DNA of 64,000 nucleotides from Bacillota bacterium (GCA_023460535.1 JAEWPV010000018.1:1-64000), one strand, 5' to 3'. Counted from the first letter of the stretch, positions 53,466 through 62,890 are shown. Numbers and translations: made by a program. Notes: generated by a model not told the origin, from the letters alone.

Positions 53466-54599
53466 TTGAAGTCAAGTATTAAATCAATGCTGCGCTTTCC
53501 TAAGGGCGGTATGGATATCACCTTTTTTCTGCTCACCTTGGCGTTGCTTGGCATGGGGCTTATTATGTTGTTCTCTTCCAGCTATGCCTACGCGCTGTAT
53601 TATTACGGTGATAGCTACATCTTTATCAAAAGCCAAGTGCTGTTTTCCCTCATGGGTGTCGCAATGATGATCTTTATCTCGTACTTTGACTACCACCTGC
53701 TGCACCACCTTGCCGTAGTTGTTTATGTTATCGTAATCGCGCTATTGATATTTGCGCTTTTCTCTCCGACGATAAAGGGAACACATCGTTGGGTTGTGCT
53801 CTTCGGCATCCAGTTTCAGCCGTCAGAGATTGCGAAGTTCGGGGTTGTGCTCATCCTGTCTCACGTTATCGCGCACAAAAGCCAACAAATGGACAAATTT
53901 CTAAACGGATTTCTCCTGTGCTTTGCGTTTTTGGGACCGGTGGTGGTACTGGTGTTTTTGGAAAAGCACCTTTCGGGTACCATTTTAATCACCATTCTGG
54001 GTGCCGTTATCATGTTTATCGGCGGCGTAAAGCTTCGTTGGTTTTTCCTGTTTGGCTCTGCTGGGGCAGCGATGGCGGTAGCGTATATCGCGCTGACCAA
54101 CAAGATGGGTTACGCCATAGAGCGTATACAGATCTGGCTGGATCCCACCATCGACCCGACGGGCTCGGGGCATCAAATCCTGCAATCGTTGTATGCCATC
54201 GGCTCGGGTGGTCTGCTGGGGCAGGGTCTGGGGAACTCAAGGCAGAAGTATCTGTATGTTCCCGAACCGCAAAATGACTTTATCTTTTCAATCATTTGCG
54301 AGGAGCTTGGTTTTATCGGCGCAACGTTCATTATTATTTTGTTTGCGCTTTTTGTCTGGCGTGGGTTTGTAATCGCAATGCGCGCCCGCGATCGGTTTGG
54401 TTCGCTGCTTGCCATGGGTCTTACGACGCAGATTGGCGTTCAGGCAATCCTCAATATCGCAGTGGTTACCGGCACAATCCCCAATACCGGCATCAGTCTC
54501 CCGTTTTTCAGCTACGGCGGATCATCCCTAGTTATGCTGCTGTGCCAAATGGGCGTTGTACTGTCGGTGTCGCGCTTCTCCGTGTTGGAGAAGTCGTAA
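53466..54599 (+). CDS. ftsW: FtsW/SpoVE SEDS peptidoglycan polymerase
   Basis: A 377-residue SEDS-family glycosyltransferase with about ten transmembrane helices. Diagnostic pieces are GTHRWVVLFGIQFQPSE, the catalytic-loop Asp and GSGHQILQSLYAIGSGG, EPQNDFIFSIICEELGFIG and the C-terminal NTGISLPFFSYGGSS. It polymerises lipid II together with the class B PBP. Whether it is division FtsW or sporulation SpoVE cannot be told. TTG start. Confidence 0.95.
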   Translation: MKSSIKSMLRFPKGGMDITFFLLTLALLGMGLIMLFSSSYAYALYYYGDSYIFIKSQVLFSLMGVAMMIFISYFDYHLLHHLAVVVYVIVIALLIFALFSPTIKGTHRWVVLFGIQFQPSEIAKFGVVLILSHVIAHKSQQMDKFLNGFLLCFAFLGPVVVLVFLEKHLSGTILITILGAVIMFIGGVKLRWFFLFGSAGAAMAVAYIALTNKMGYAIERIQIWLDPTIDPTGSGHQILQSLYAIGSGGLLGQGLGNSRQKYLYVPEPQNDFIFSIICEELGFIGATFIIILFALFVWRGFVIAMRARDRFGSLLAMGLTTQIGVQAILNIAVVTGTIPNTGISLPFFSYGGSSLVMLLCQMGVVLSVSRFSVLEKS

Positions 54600-54633
54600 C
54601 CCAGGCCAGAAAACCCGGAAAGGAACATAAACG

Positions 54634-55758
54634 ATGCGCGTTATCTTTACCGGCGGAGGAACAGCCGGACACATCAACCCCGCGCTGGCGGTAGCGGGCT
54701 ATCTTCGCAGCCGCGAGCCGCAGTCACAAATTCTGTATATCGGAAACCAAAACGGCATGGAAGCACAGCTTGTGCCCGCACAGGGTTTTGCGTTTTCGGG
54801 CATTCATGCACGGGGCATTGTACGCAGTACAAGGCTCGGGGCAATCAAAAAAAACCTCAATGCCATCCTGCAGCTCTATACTGCAAGAAAAGAAGCCGAA
54901 AAAATCCTTTCCGACTTTGCCCCCGATTTGGTGCTGGGCACAGGCGGGTACGTCAGCGCTCCTGTTATTATCCAGGCAGCGTCTATGGGTATCAAGACAC
55001 TCACGCATGAGCAAAACGCATTTCCCGGCATCACCACCAAGCTTGTTTCAAAGCATGTGGACAAGGTGTTGCTGGCGGTGGAAGAGGCAAAGTCCCACCT
55101 TTCTTCCAAAGCGGACTATGTGGTTACAGGCAACCCAATTCGCGAGGAGATTATTTTTTATCAAAAAAACACGGCAAGAACGGAGCTTGGGCTTGATCGC
55201 CGCCCCTGCATCCTGTCTTTTGGCGGCAGTCTTGGTGCACGCGCCATCAATGAGTCGGTAGCCGATTTAATGGCGTGGCACAGCAAAGAAAAAGAAAAAT
55301 CGGTATACCACATCCATGGCACCGGCAAAAAAGGGTACGATTCGTTTATGGCATTACTTGCCGAGCGCGGTGTAAACCTTTCGGATAATCCGCAGTTAAT
55401 CATACGCGAATACATAGACGATATGCCGCGCTGCAATGCGGCAGCCGACCTTGTTATCTCCCGCGCCGGAGCCATAACACTCAGCGAGATTCAGGCTTCC
55501 GGTAAGGCGTCCATCCTCATTCCTTCGCCAAACGTGACCGAAAACCACCAGTATCATAACGCAATGGTGCTTGCCCGCAGTAATGCGGCGGTGGTCATTG
55601 AAGAAAAAGAGCTATCCGGCAACCGCCTAATCCAGTCTGTACAAGAACTGATAACCCACCCGGACAGGCTTTTGGCACTCTCAGCCTCTGCCGCCAAGCT
55701 TGCTATCGTAGACGCAAACGAGCGTATTTACCGCGAGATAAAGCAACTTTTATTGTAA
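54634..55758 (+). CDS. murG: UDP-GlcNAc:lipid I N-acetylglucosaminyltransferase MurG
   Basis: A 374-residue GT28 enzyme making lipid II at the inner face of the membrane. The N-terminal GGGTAGHINPALA loop, LGTGGYVSAPVIIQA and HEQNAFPG are conserved. The C-terminal domain binds UDP-GlcNAc through SFGGSLGA and ISRAGAITLSEI. ATG with GGAAAGGA upstream. Same operon as ftsW. Confidence 0.97.
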   Translation: MRVIFTGGGTAGHINPALAVAGYLRSREPQSQILYIGNQNGMEAQLVPAQGFAFSGIHARGIVRSTRLGAIKKNLNAILQLYTARKEAEKILSDFAPDLVLGTGGYVSAPVIIQAASMGIKTLTHEQNAFPGITTKLVSKHVDKVLLAVEEAKSHLSSKADYVVTGNPIREEIIFYQKNTARTELGLDRRPCILSFGGSLGARAINESVADLMAWHSKEKEKSVYHIHGTGKKGYDSFMALLAERGVNLSDNPQLIIREYIDDMPRCNAAADLVISRAGAITLSEIQASGKASILIPSPNVTENHQYHNAMVLARSNAAVVIEEKELSGNRLIQSVQELITHPDRLLALSASAAKLAIVDANERIYREIKQLLL

Positions 55759-55885
55759 ATATCCGTTCTTTCACAAACCCGATAAGGTAAGCATAGTATG
55801 GCTTGTGAGGGAGAAGTAACTGACAAAGCGAAAGTTTTGCAGGCACCCATCCCTTTGCTCTGCTTATTTGAAGGGGTGCAAAGAT

Positions 55886-57145
55886 ATGAATAAATACTTG
55901 ATTGAGGGCGGAGAAAAAATAACCGGCGAGATCAAGGTTCAAGGGGCTAAGAACAGCGCGCTTCCCATTCTTGCTGCTAGCATCATGTGCAGTGGAGAAA
56001 GCGTAATCGGCAATTGCCCGAACCTGTCTGATATCGACGCTGCCCGTAATATCATTGATTATCTTGGCTGCAACACAACGGCTGACGGGCATGTAGTAAC
56101 CATACATACCGCGGGCCTGTCCAAAAGCGACATCCCAACTCATCTCATGCGCGAGATGCGTTCTTCCATTGTGTTCTTAGGCGCAATCTTAGCGAAAACA
56201 GGCAGAGCAAGAATCTCCTTCCCCGGCGGCTGCGAGCTTGGTCCGCGCCCAATCGACCTGCACATCTACGGCTTAAAGCGTTTGGGTGCCGAGATTTCCG
56301 AGGATCACGGGTATATCGACTGTTCGTTACCAAACGGGCTTATCGGTGCACATGTTGCGTTGTCGTTTCCCAGCGTAGGGGCGACTGAGAATGTGATGAT
56401 AGCCGCTACCCTAGCAAAGGGCGATACGTCCATATCCAACGCGGCGAGAGAGCCGGAGATTATAGACCTTGCAAACTACCTTAACGCCTGCGGCGCAAAG
56501 ATTAGAGGAGCAGGCGAGAGTACCATATACATCAGCGGTGTTCAGGAGCTGCGCGCAACCGCTCACGAGGTTATTCCCGACCGCATTGTCGCCGCCACCT
56601 TTCTTTGCGCGGCTACGGTAACCAGGGGCGAGATATTACTAAAGGGAATGAAGCCTCGTCATATCGGCGCCATTTTGCCGGTGCTCGAACAGGCCGGCTG
56701 TAAGCTGATTTTATCAAACAACAGCATTTATCTTAAAAACTGCTCCCGTCCCAAGGCGATTCAAACCATCCGAACCATGCCTTACCCAGGGTTTCCCACC
56801 GACGCACAGGCACCGATTATGGCGGTGGCAACAATAGCAGACGGCGCGAGTATCTTTGTGGAGAACATCTTCGAAAACCGCTTCAAGCACGTGGCGGAGC
56901 TCACGCGATTGGGCGCAAGAATTAAGCTGGAGGGCAGAGTGGCCGTCGTAGAGGGCGTTCCCTCTCTGTATAGTGCAAGTGTAGATTGTACCGACCTGCG
57001 TGGCGGTGCTGCACTGGTGGTTGCGGCGTTGGCGGCGGAAGGAACCACCGAGATTAACGGCGTGCGGCATATCGATCGCGGTTATGAGCGGATGGAGGAT
57101 ACCCTAAAAGCTTTGGGGGCACGCATATGCAGGGTTGACGAATAG
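55886..57145 (+). CDS. murA: UDP-N-acetylglucosamine 1-carboxyvinyltransferase, second paralog
   Basis: A 419-residue MurA with GAKNSALP (substrate Lys22) and catalytic Cys116 in PGGCELGPRPIDLH. It differs clearly from the copy at 25673, so both are old paralogs. Its place between murG and ftsQ is a common clostridial one. ATG 55886 is chosen for AGGGGTG upstream; the frame is open a further six codons. Confidence 0.95.
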   Translation: MNKYLIEGGEKITGEIKVQGAKNSALPILAASIMCSGESVIGNCPNLSDIDAARNIIDYLGCNTTADGHVVTIHTAGLSKSDIPTHLMREMRSSIVFLGAILAKTGRARISFPGGCELGPRPIDLHIYGLKRLGAEISEDHGYIDCSLPNGLIGAHVALSFPSVGATENVMIAATLAKGDTSISNAAREPEIIDLANYLNACGAKIRGAGESTIYISGVQELRATAHEVIPDRIVAATFLCAATVTRGEILLKGMKPRHIGAILPVLEQAGCKLILSNNSIYLKNCSRPKAIQTIRTMPYPGFPTDAQAPIMAVATIADGASIFVENIFENRFKHVAELTRLGARIKLEGRVAVVEGVPSLYSASVDCTDLRGGAALVVAALAAEGTTEINGVRHIDRGYERMEDTLKALGARICRVDE

Positions 57146-57199
57146 AATTAAAAAGCCTCGAATAAATAGAGAGGCATCAGAAAGGTAAAGGTTTTTGCT

Positions 57200-58084
57200 A
57201 TGGGCAGTGCGGTAAAAAGCAAACCGGGTAATCGGCGCAGACGAAAGCGAAAAGCGGTTCACTATGCGCTGCCCGCCATACTCGTTATGACTGCCCTGCT
57301 GGCGGTGCTTTCGTACAAGCTTATCCGCATTAAAAATATCACCGTAGAGGGTACTACAAGGTATCAGACCGGCGAGATTATAGCCGCCAGTGGTCTAGAA
57401 ATCGGCTCGAGTATGTTTAAGATAAAACCGAGCGCCGTGAACGGGGAGATAGAACGCGTACTGAGCTACATCGGCAAATCGCAGCTGCGCTTTGAGCTGC
57501 CTAACACCGTCGTGCTCTCGGTGCAAGAGGCGAAAGTTATCGCCTCGGTTTACCACAACGGCAGCTATGTTCTTCTCAGTGACAGCTATAAGGTGCTACA
57601 GCCCGATTGCAAAACCCCGGATGCAGAGGTTCCTGTCGTGATAGGAATGGAGCTGATGACGCCAACCTCAGGGGAGGACATTAAGACGGTAAACGAGGAA
57701 GACCTAACCATTCTAAAAAACCTGTATCTAGCGCTCAAGGAGCATCCAATACCTGGTGTGACGGAAATTAATCTCGAGAACATCACAAACATTCGACTGC
57801 AGTGTGATAATAGCAATTCCGTTATGCTGGGGGGACCTACCAACCTCGATTATAAACTGGAGTTTGTCAATGAGGTGATCAGGCAGTACCAAGAGCAGCA
57901 GGTCTTTGCCGGAGTTGTAGTTAACGCGCAAGCGATAGACGGAGAGACAAGCCTTAGTGTAAGTGTTCTGCCGTCCGCTATGGTCTCGTCGGTGGGAGTG
58001 TCATCAGAGGATACGAGTTCGCAGGAGCAGCCTGATGCTGGTGACAATCGTGACGAAAGTCAGGCGGTAAGTCAAATAGAGTAG
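57200..58084 (+). CDS. ftsQ: Cell division protein FtsQ/DivIB
   Basis: A 294-residue bitopic protein: a basic cytoplasmic tail (RRRRKRKAVHYA), one transmembrane helix (ALPAILVMTALLAVLSYKLI) and a POTRA domain beginning RIKNITVEGTTRYQTGEII. A beta domain follows, then a Ser/Glu/Asp-rich disordered C-terminal tail from about 262. It belongs to the FtsQLB/DivIB-DivIC-FtsL divisome complex. Confidence 0.92.
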   Translation: MGSAVKSKPGNRRRRKRKAVHYALPAILVMTALLAVLSYKLIRIKNITVEGTTRYQTGEIIAASGLEIGSSMFKIKPSAVNGEIERVLSYIGKSQLRFELPNTVVLSVQEAKVIASVYHNGSYVLLSDSYKVLQPDCKTPDAEVPVVIGMELMTPTSGEDIKTVNEEDLTILKNLYLALKEHPIPGVTEINLENITNIRLQCDNSNSVMLGGPTNLDYKLEFVNEVIRQYQEQQVFAGVVVNAQAIDGETSLSVSVLPSAMVSSVGVSSEDTSSQEQPDAGDNRDESQAVSQIE

Positions 58085-58248
58085 AATAATATCGTATATA
58101 TAGTAGACAATCTAGGGCTATTTGCAGTTTTAGTCGTCAAGATGTTGTATTTTGGCTGAAAATCTGATAAATTATATAAGAGAGCATCCAATTTCAAGCA
58201 GCTTCCATCCACGTGGTTTTGATATATGTATTATAGGGGGACGTTTCA

Positions 58249-59343
58249 ATGCCTATGAAGTTTGTATTCAGCGAGGACTTTGACAAAGTTGTAAACATAA
58301 AGGTAGCGGGGGTCGGCGGTGGCGGCGGCAATGCGGTAAACCGTATGATTGAAAGCGGTGTGCGCAGCGTGGAGTTTTTGTCCATCAACACCGACCAGCA
58401 GGTATTGTCCTGCGCGCTGGCTCCTCACAAAATACAGATTGGTGAAAAGCTCACCAAGGGCAGAGGTGCAGGAGGTTCCCCCGAAAAGGGTCTGCGCGCA
58501 GCCGAGGAAAGCCGCGACGAAATTGCAGCGGCACTTAAAGGCACCCAAATGGTGTTTATCACCGCCGGTATGGGCGGCGGAACCGGAACGGGTGCTGCAC
58601 CCGTTGTTGCGGAGATCGCGCGAGACCTTGGTATACTGACCGTTGGAATCGTTACAAAGCCGTTTGATTTTGAAGGAAAACGTCGCATGGAACAGGCGGA
58701 GGAAGGTATCGCTAACCTACGCGAGCGTGTGGACGCATTGGTTGTCATCCCCAACGAGCGTCTGAAGATGATTTCTCAGCAGAAAATAACCCTACTCAAC
58801 GCGTTCACCGCAGCCGATGATGTGCTGCGTCAGGGCGTACAGAGTATTTCCGATCTTATCAATGTCCCCGGGCTTGTAAACCTTGATTTTGCGGATATCT
58901 GCACGGTTATGAAAGACGCTGGCTATGCGCATATGGGCGTGGGCAGCGCGGCAGGTAAGGATAAGGCGGAACAGGCCGCGGCGCTTGCAATCTCCAGCCC
59001 GCTGCTCGAGACCTCCATCAACGGCGCCCGCGGCGTGATTATTAACATTACAGCCTCTAAGGATGTCGAGCTTGAAGAGGTGGAACGCGCATCTACCATG
59101 ATTTCCAACGCCGCACACCCCGATGCAAATATCATCTGGGGCGCAGCGTTTGATGATTCTCTGGACGACGAGATGCGTATTACAGTAATCGCCACGGGGT
59201 TTGACAGCCAGCCCGCTGCAAGTCATGTCATGGATTTCTCTTTTTCGGGCATCACTGAGCAGCCCATTAATGAAAAGCACGCCGAAGAAGAGGACAAGGA
59301 TTATATCGATCTCCTAAAAATCTTTAACAACAAAAAATACTAA
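58249..59343 (+). CDS. ftsZ: Cell division protein FtsZ
   Basis: A 364-residue tubulin-like GTPase forming the Z ring. [13 protein letters not shown] and the tubulin signature [10 protein letters not shown] are intact, as is the T7 catalytic NLDFADI. The linker is short, and the C-terminus ends [14 protein letters not shown], which does not match the usual DIPxFLR peptide that binds FtsA or SepF. A possible promoter (TTGTAT, 17 bp, TAAATT near 58145-58173) lies in the 164-base gap after ftsQ. ftsA is absent from this cluster. Confidence 0.96.
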   Translation: MPMKFVFSEDFDKVVNIKVAGVGGGGGNAVNRMIESGVRSVEFLSINTDQQVLSCALAPHKIQIGEKLTKGRGAGGSPEKGLRAAEESRDEIAAALKGTQMVFITAGMGGGTGTGAAPVVAEIARDLGILTVGIVTKPFDFEGKRRMEQAEEGIANLRERVDALVVIPNERLKMISQQKITLLNAFTAADDVLRQGVQSISDLINVPGLVNLDFADICTVMKDAGYAHMGVGSAAGKDKAEQAAALAISSPLLETSINGARGVIINITASKDVELEEVERASTMISNAAHPDANIIWGAAFDDSLDDEMRITVIATGFDSQPAASHVMDFSFSGITEQPINEKHAEEEDKDYIDLLKIFNNKKY

Positions 59344-59397
59344 CACGACTTAATCACAGCGGATGGCTATGGAAGGACGAAAGGTGTTTACACTACG

Positions 59398-59616
59398 ATG
59401 AAGCGCAAAATAATCATGATATTGGCGGCAGCACTCGCGATAGTAATGATTGCGGCAGCTTTTGCCCCCCTTCTGTTTGCCGAGACGGTTCAACGCACGT
59501 TTTTCTTACCCGACATACCGCCGCTTGCAGTGAGCATTGTTCTGTACGCGGCACTTTGCGCAGTAGCGCTGCTTGTTATCGTCAGAATCGTGCTGTCGTT
59601 CATTAAGAAAAAGTAG
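59398..59616 (+). CDS. Small two-helix membrane protein after ftsZ
   Basis: A 72-residue protein consisting of two transmembrane helices (IIMILAAALAIVMIAAAFAPLLF and AVSIVLYAALCAVALLVIVRIVL) around a short loop, with basic ends (MKRK and IKKK). No family recognised. It lies 54 bases after ftsZ and before a strong terminator, so it is probably the last gene of that transcript. Confidence 0.6.
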   Translation: MKRKIIMILAAALAIVMIAAAFAPLLFAETVQRTFFLPDIPPLAVSIVLYAALCAVALLVIVRIVLSFIKKK

Positions 59617-59635
59617 TTAAGCATAATAAAATTAA

Positions 59636-59682
59636 CCCCGAGATGGTTTTGCATTTTGCAATACTATCTCGGGGTATTTTTC
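59636..59682 (+). terminator. Terminator at the end of the dcw cluster
   Basis: CCCCGAGAT/ATCTCGGGG perfect 9-bp stem with a loop of about 20 bases, followed by TATTTTT. Confidence 0.85.
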
Positions 59683-59730
59683 GGTCTACATCGCACTTGT
59701 TTGACTTTGCCTTTCTTTGACTTAATATGT

Positions 59731-59759
59731 CACCGCAGGCTTTTTCTCGGCATAAGATG
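59731..59759 (+). promoter_or_regulatory. Possible mother-cell (sigma-K-like) promoter of cotJ
   Basis: CACC, 16-bp spacer, then CATAAGATG fits the sigma-K pattern (mACm, 16-17 bp, CATAnnnTA) with one mismatch, about 60 bases before cotJA. Bacillus cotJ is under sigma-E; a good sigma-E match was not found here. Confidence 0.35.
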
Positions 59760-59819
59760 GTTTAGTAGGGGCGCCCCTATGTAATTTTATCCAACGAAAA
59801 GCGATGGAGGTATAACAGG

Positions 59820-60029
59820 ATGAAGAACAGCTATGGCGAAGAGGGAGCATTGGCTGCAATTTCATGCGATGCGTTTACCAACCAGCCTATCTCGTATGCA
59901 ATGGCATATGTTGCTTTTCAGACGTGGGAGAAGCCGTACGATCCGGAGGTCGGGTTTGTGCGGGGCACCATCTTTCCCAGTCTTGATAAGCCGTTCTTAG
60001 GCGAGGAGGTCATACCGCGTGGAAAATAA
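59820..60029 (+). CDS. cotJA: Spore coat protein CotJA
   Basis: A 69-residue CotJA-like protein with the family core SYAMAYVAFQTWEKPYDPEVGFVRGTIFPSLDKPFLG. In Bacillus it is a small inner coat component needed with CotJC for coat assembly. GGAGG lies 9 bases before the ATG. It overlaps cotJB by 11 bases. Confidence 0.88.
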   Translation: MKNSYGEEGALAAISCDAFTNQPISYAMAYVAFQTWEKPYDPEVGFVRGTIFPSLDKPFLGEEVIPRGK

Positions 60030-60276
60030 GACAACGCTTCTCAGAAGAATTCAGGTCAGCGATTTTGCGCTGCTGGAGGCAAACCTGTTCCTTGATACGC
60101 ACCCCAAAGACCAGGACGCGCTGGCATACTACAGCAAGCATCTTGCGCTAAGAGAAAAGGCGGTAAAGGAGTATGTGAAAAAGTACGGTCCTCTGACTGC
60201 AAGTCAGTTTGACGGGGGATCATCGTGGAGATGGGTCGAAGGTCCATGGCCATGGGAAAGAGCAAGTGAGGTGTAG
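60019..60276 (+). CDS. cotJB: Spore coat protein CotJB
   Basis: An 85-residue CotJB with two helices (VSDFALLEANLFLDTHPKD and YYSKHLALREKAVKEYVKKYGP) and the diagnostic WRWVEGPWPWE end. It starts with GTG inside the end of cotJA. cotJC follows after 3 bases, so the three genes are translationally linked. Confidence 0.9.
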   Translation: MENKTTLLRRIQVSDFALLEANLFLDTHPKDQDALAYYSKHLALREKAVKEYVKKYGPLTASQFDGGSSWRWVEGPWPWERASEV

Positions 60277-60279
60277 CAT

Positions 60280-60909
60280 ATGTGGATATATGAAAAAAAG
60301 CTGCAGTATCCAGTAAAGATTGCCCGCCCCAATCCCGCCCTTGCACGGGTAGTAATCACGCAGTTTGGCGGGCCTCATGGTGAACTGGGTGCCGCCAACC
60401 GGTACCTGTCGCAAAGATACTCCATGCCATATGATGAAGTCGTGGGTACGTTGACTGACATTGGCACCGAAGAACTGGGCCACGTAGAGATGGTATGCGC
60501 CATCGTATATCAGCTTACAAGAAATCTCTCAGAGAAGGACATAAAAGAAAGCGGATTCGATACCTATTTTGTTGACCATACCACCGGCTTGTATCCAATC
60601 GCCGCATCAGGTGTGCCGTTTGACGCAAGCACCTTCTCTTCTTCCGGCGATGTACTGGCGGACCTTCATGAGGATTTGGCAGCGGAGCAAAAGGCAAGGG
60701 TATCGTATGATAATATCCTGCGACTTGCCGATGACCCGGATGTCAGAGACCCCATCAAGTTCCTACGTGAGCGCGAGATCGTCCATTTCCAGCGTTTTGG
60801 CGAGGCACTTAGGATCTCGCAAGACCATCTGGATTCCAGAAACTTTTACGCCTTTAACCCCGCATTCGATAAGCCTAAGGGCAATGTTCGGGGTACGGCG
60901 AGTAAGTAA
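60280..60909 (+). CDS. cotJC: Spore coat protein CotJC, manganese catalase family
   Basis: A 209-residue ferritin-like protein of the Mn-catalase family. Candidate dimanganese ligands are Glu35 (PHGELGAA), Glu64/65 and His68 (GTEELGHVE), Glu136 (LAAEQKARVSY) and Glu166/His169 (REREIVHFQ). In Bacillus CotJC is part of the spore coat, and Mn-catalase homologs break down hydrogen peroxide. Last gene of cotJABC. Confidence 0.93.
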   Translation: MWIYEKKLQYPVKIARPNPALARVVITQFGGPHGELGAANRYLSQRYSMPYDEVVGTLTDIGTEELGHVEMVCAIVYQLTRNLSEKDIKESGFDTYFVDHTTGLYPIAASGVPFDASTFSSSGDVLADLHEDLAAEQKARVSYDNILRLADDPDVRDPIKFLREREIVHFQRFGEALRISQDHLDSRNFYAFNPAFDKPKGNVRGTASK

Positions 60910-60937
60910 CGTAGGGCGGACTAGAAAGAACAATAAA

Positions 60938-60973
60938 GGGGCTGTGACGAAACATGAACTTCGTCACAACCCC
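60938..60973 (+). terminator. Hairpin after cotJC
   Basis: GGGGCTGTGACGAA pairs with TTCGTCACAACCCC around an 8-base loop. The tail is only weakly T-rich, so termination may be incomplete. Confidence 0.55.
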
Positions 60974-61077
60974 AATTTGAATGTAGAAGGTTAAAAAGCT
61001 GTTGAATAAAGACGCAGTCGGCAAAGACAGCTGTCAGCGGCGCAAGAGCTAACGCCCAAGCTCCCAACACTGTGTAG

Positions 61078-61620
61078 TTATTTAAGGATTAGGCGGAAAA
61101 TTTTCCGTGCAATTGTGAACCAGTACGGTTTTGTTAAATTTTGCTGTGGTATTTGCTTGTAACCCATGGCAACAATTAAAATTTCAGTGTTCACCTTCTT
61201 GTTGCCACGGTGCAAAAATCTCTAAAAACCATAATCCTGCTTGATAATGCCAAAACCCCTTCGCTCTGTATGGAACAATTGATTCTGAGAAGTATCCCCT
61301 TGGTGACGTGATGCGCTCCAAGGATTTTTTTGCGCTGCGCTACAAATCGTTTAGAAACCTGCATTTTGCGGTTGCCTTTTTAGCAAGTACAGTTCTTTTT
61401 GTGCGGGCAACCTGTGCAATCTTCATATTCGCAGTAGTGGACAATGCTTTCAAACCCTGCTTTGCTTTATCTCTTCCCCTCATAAACAGCTTGTAACCTT
61501 TGCCTATTTCAATTACACCAAAAAGCGAGACCTTTGCTCTACTTTCGTAGGTTTAGGGCTCGCTTTATTAGACTGTTTCCTCACAGTGTCAATGTTTGGC
61601 TGAGGAAGAGAGATTCATCG
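61078..61620 (-). pseudogene. Decayed IS1182-type transposase
   Basis: On the minus strand, pieces in different frames rebuild the C-terminal part of an IS1182-family DDE transposase: CEYEDCTGCPHKKNC, KGNRKMQVSKRF, KGILLRIN-SIQSEG, GFGIIKQDYGF and RFLHRGNKKVNTEI. At least two in-frame stops (near 61380-61382 and 61222-61224) and a frameshift near 61251-61262 break it; another pair of shifts surrounds the run of A near 61325. The final TAA is at 61078. Upstream sequence to about 61860 is too decayed to read. No intact terminal repeats were found. Confidence 0.75.
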
Positions 61621-61865
61621 TTGACTTGTATTCAAGAACGGATGCAAGTATAATAATTCCGTTTACATGTTTGCAAGTACTAAAATGCTGCGAAACCACC
61701 ATCGACTTATTCCCGCAAACGAAAAATCAATAAAACACATACTCGACATTAACCTGATGCTATCGTTCCACGTTGAGACGGTAATTCTAATGACGAAATG
61801 TGGTTCTGAGGACATATAAGATAGGTCGACCACTATATGTAGTGGTTTCGGAGTAAAAAATGAGT
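61621..61865. other. Gene-free decayed stretch beside the IS remnant
   Basis: No open frame or recognised RNA. A stem CCACTA/TAGTGG is near 61830-61845. It may hold the N-terminal half and end of the IS, now beyond recognition by eye. Confidence 0.35.
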
Positions 61866-61907
61866 AAAAAACGGGGCAAAAAAGTGCATTTTTTGCCCCG
61901 TTTTTTT
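61866..61907. terminator. Strong bidirectional terminator
   Basis: The 12-bp stem CGGGGCAAAAAA/TTTTTTGCCCCG has a 5-base loop and is flanked by six A on the left and seven T on the right. It ends the minus-strand LysR gene and any rightward transcript. Confidence 0.9.
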
Positions 61908-61930
61908 GACCGCTTTTATAGATGACATCC

Positions 61931-62772
61931 CTATTTTTGATGATAACATAGACAGGAGTTGATTAATCTTTGTAGTTTTTTAGAGTAGGTTAATAAAGAT
62001 ATGCTTCTGGTAAATTCTTTGTCTTTTAATGGTACAGCTTTTACGCTTTTACTTTTAATGGCCATTTTCGGAAGGATCGTTAAACCGACTCCTGCTTTGA
62101 CGAGTGATAAAATAGGATCGTTTTGCCCGACTTCTACGATATTCTCTAAAATAATTCCTTGTTGATTTAAATTACAATCAAGAGCTTTCCGGATATCACA
62201 AGGAAGAGAAGGCAAAATTATATTCTGGTTTACTAATTCACCTAGTGAGATTGATTGATGATCTGCCAAGGGATTGGAATTATGGACAATTACATAATAG
62301 GACTCAACTAAAATAGGATATACATAGTCCTTTTCTACAACGTCTTGTCCAAATCCAGCATCAATTTTTCCTTCCGATAAAAGGCTTTCAATCTCATCAC
62401 TCGTGTTTAAGACCAAAATATTAGCTTTATAACCTGAGTCATTCATCTTTTTTATTATAGCAGGCAATAAAAAGTAGCTTTGCTTGGTAAAGCTGCAATA
62501 TGAAGCACTTTCTCATTGTGTTCTAGGAACTGCTGTTTTAAGGAACCTACTTGATTCAATATCTTTTCAGCCTCATCCAGAAAGAGATCACCTTCATTTG
62601 TCAATCTGACCCCGTTTTTACTTCTTTCAAACAAGGTTACCGCCAGTTCGTTTTCCAGCAGCTTTAGTTGTTTTGTTAAGGCCGGCTGGGAAATATAAAG
62701 AGCTTTTGAAGCTTTATTGATGCTTTTAGCTTCGGCTATCTGCCTAACATAGTACAATTGCTGAAGATTCAA
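61931..62772 (-). pseudogene. LysR family regulator broken by a frameshift
   Basis: Two overlapping frames make one LysR protein. Residues 1-100 (62772-62455) hold the winged helix-turn-helix (KSINKASKALYISQPALTKQ) and linker helix. The second frame (62467-61931) supplies the effector domain from PAIIKKMNDSG to the C-terminus. The reading frame changes around 62476-62488 in AGCAAAGC. TTG start after GGGAGG. If not a sequencing error, the product is cut after the DNA-binding domain. It is AT-rich and divergent from the dehydratase gene it probably regulated. Confidence 0.8.
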
Positions 62773-62787
62773 TTCATCAACCTCCCA

Positions 62788-62806
62788 TTATAACTACAAG
62801 TTATAA
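62788..62806. promoter_or_regulatory. LysR-type operator dyad
   Basis: TTATAACT-ACA-AGTTATAA is a perfect 8-bp inverted repeat with the T-N11-A form of LysR boxes. It lies between the divergent regulator and dehydratase genes, near the LysR start. Confidence 0.65.
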
Positions 62807-62890
62807 CATTATGACTACCATGTATTATACAGCTAAGAAGTATAAATGTAAAATACAAGTAAACAATAAAAGAAATTGGAGTTGGTTTAC

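Noticed and set aside
61308..61496. A 62-codon plus-strand frame
   Set aside because: It lies antisense to the readable transposase relic and has no ribosome site or homology.
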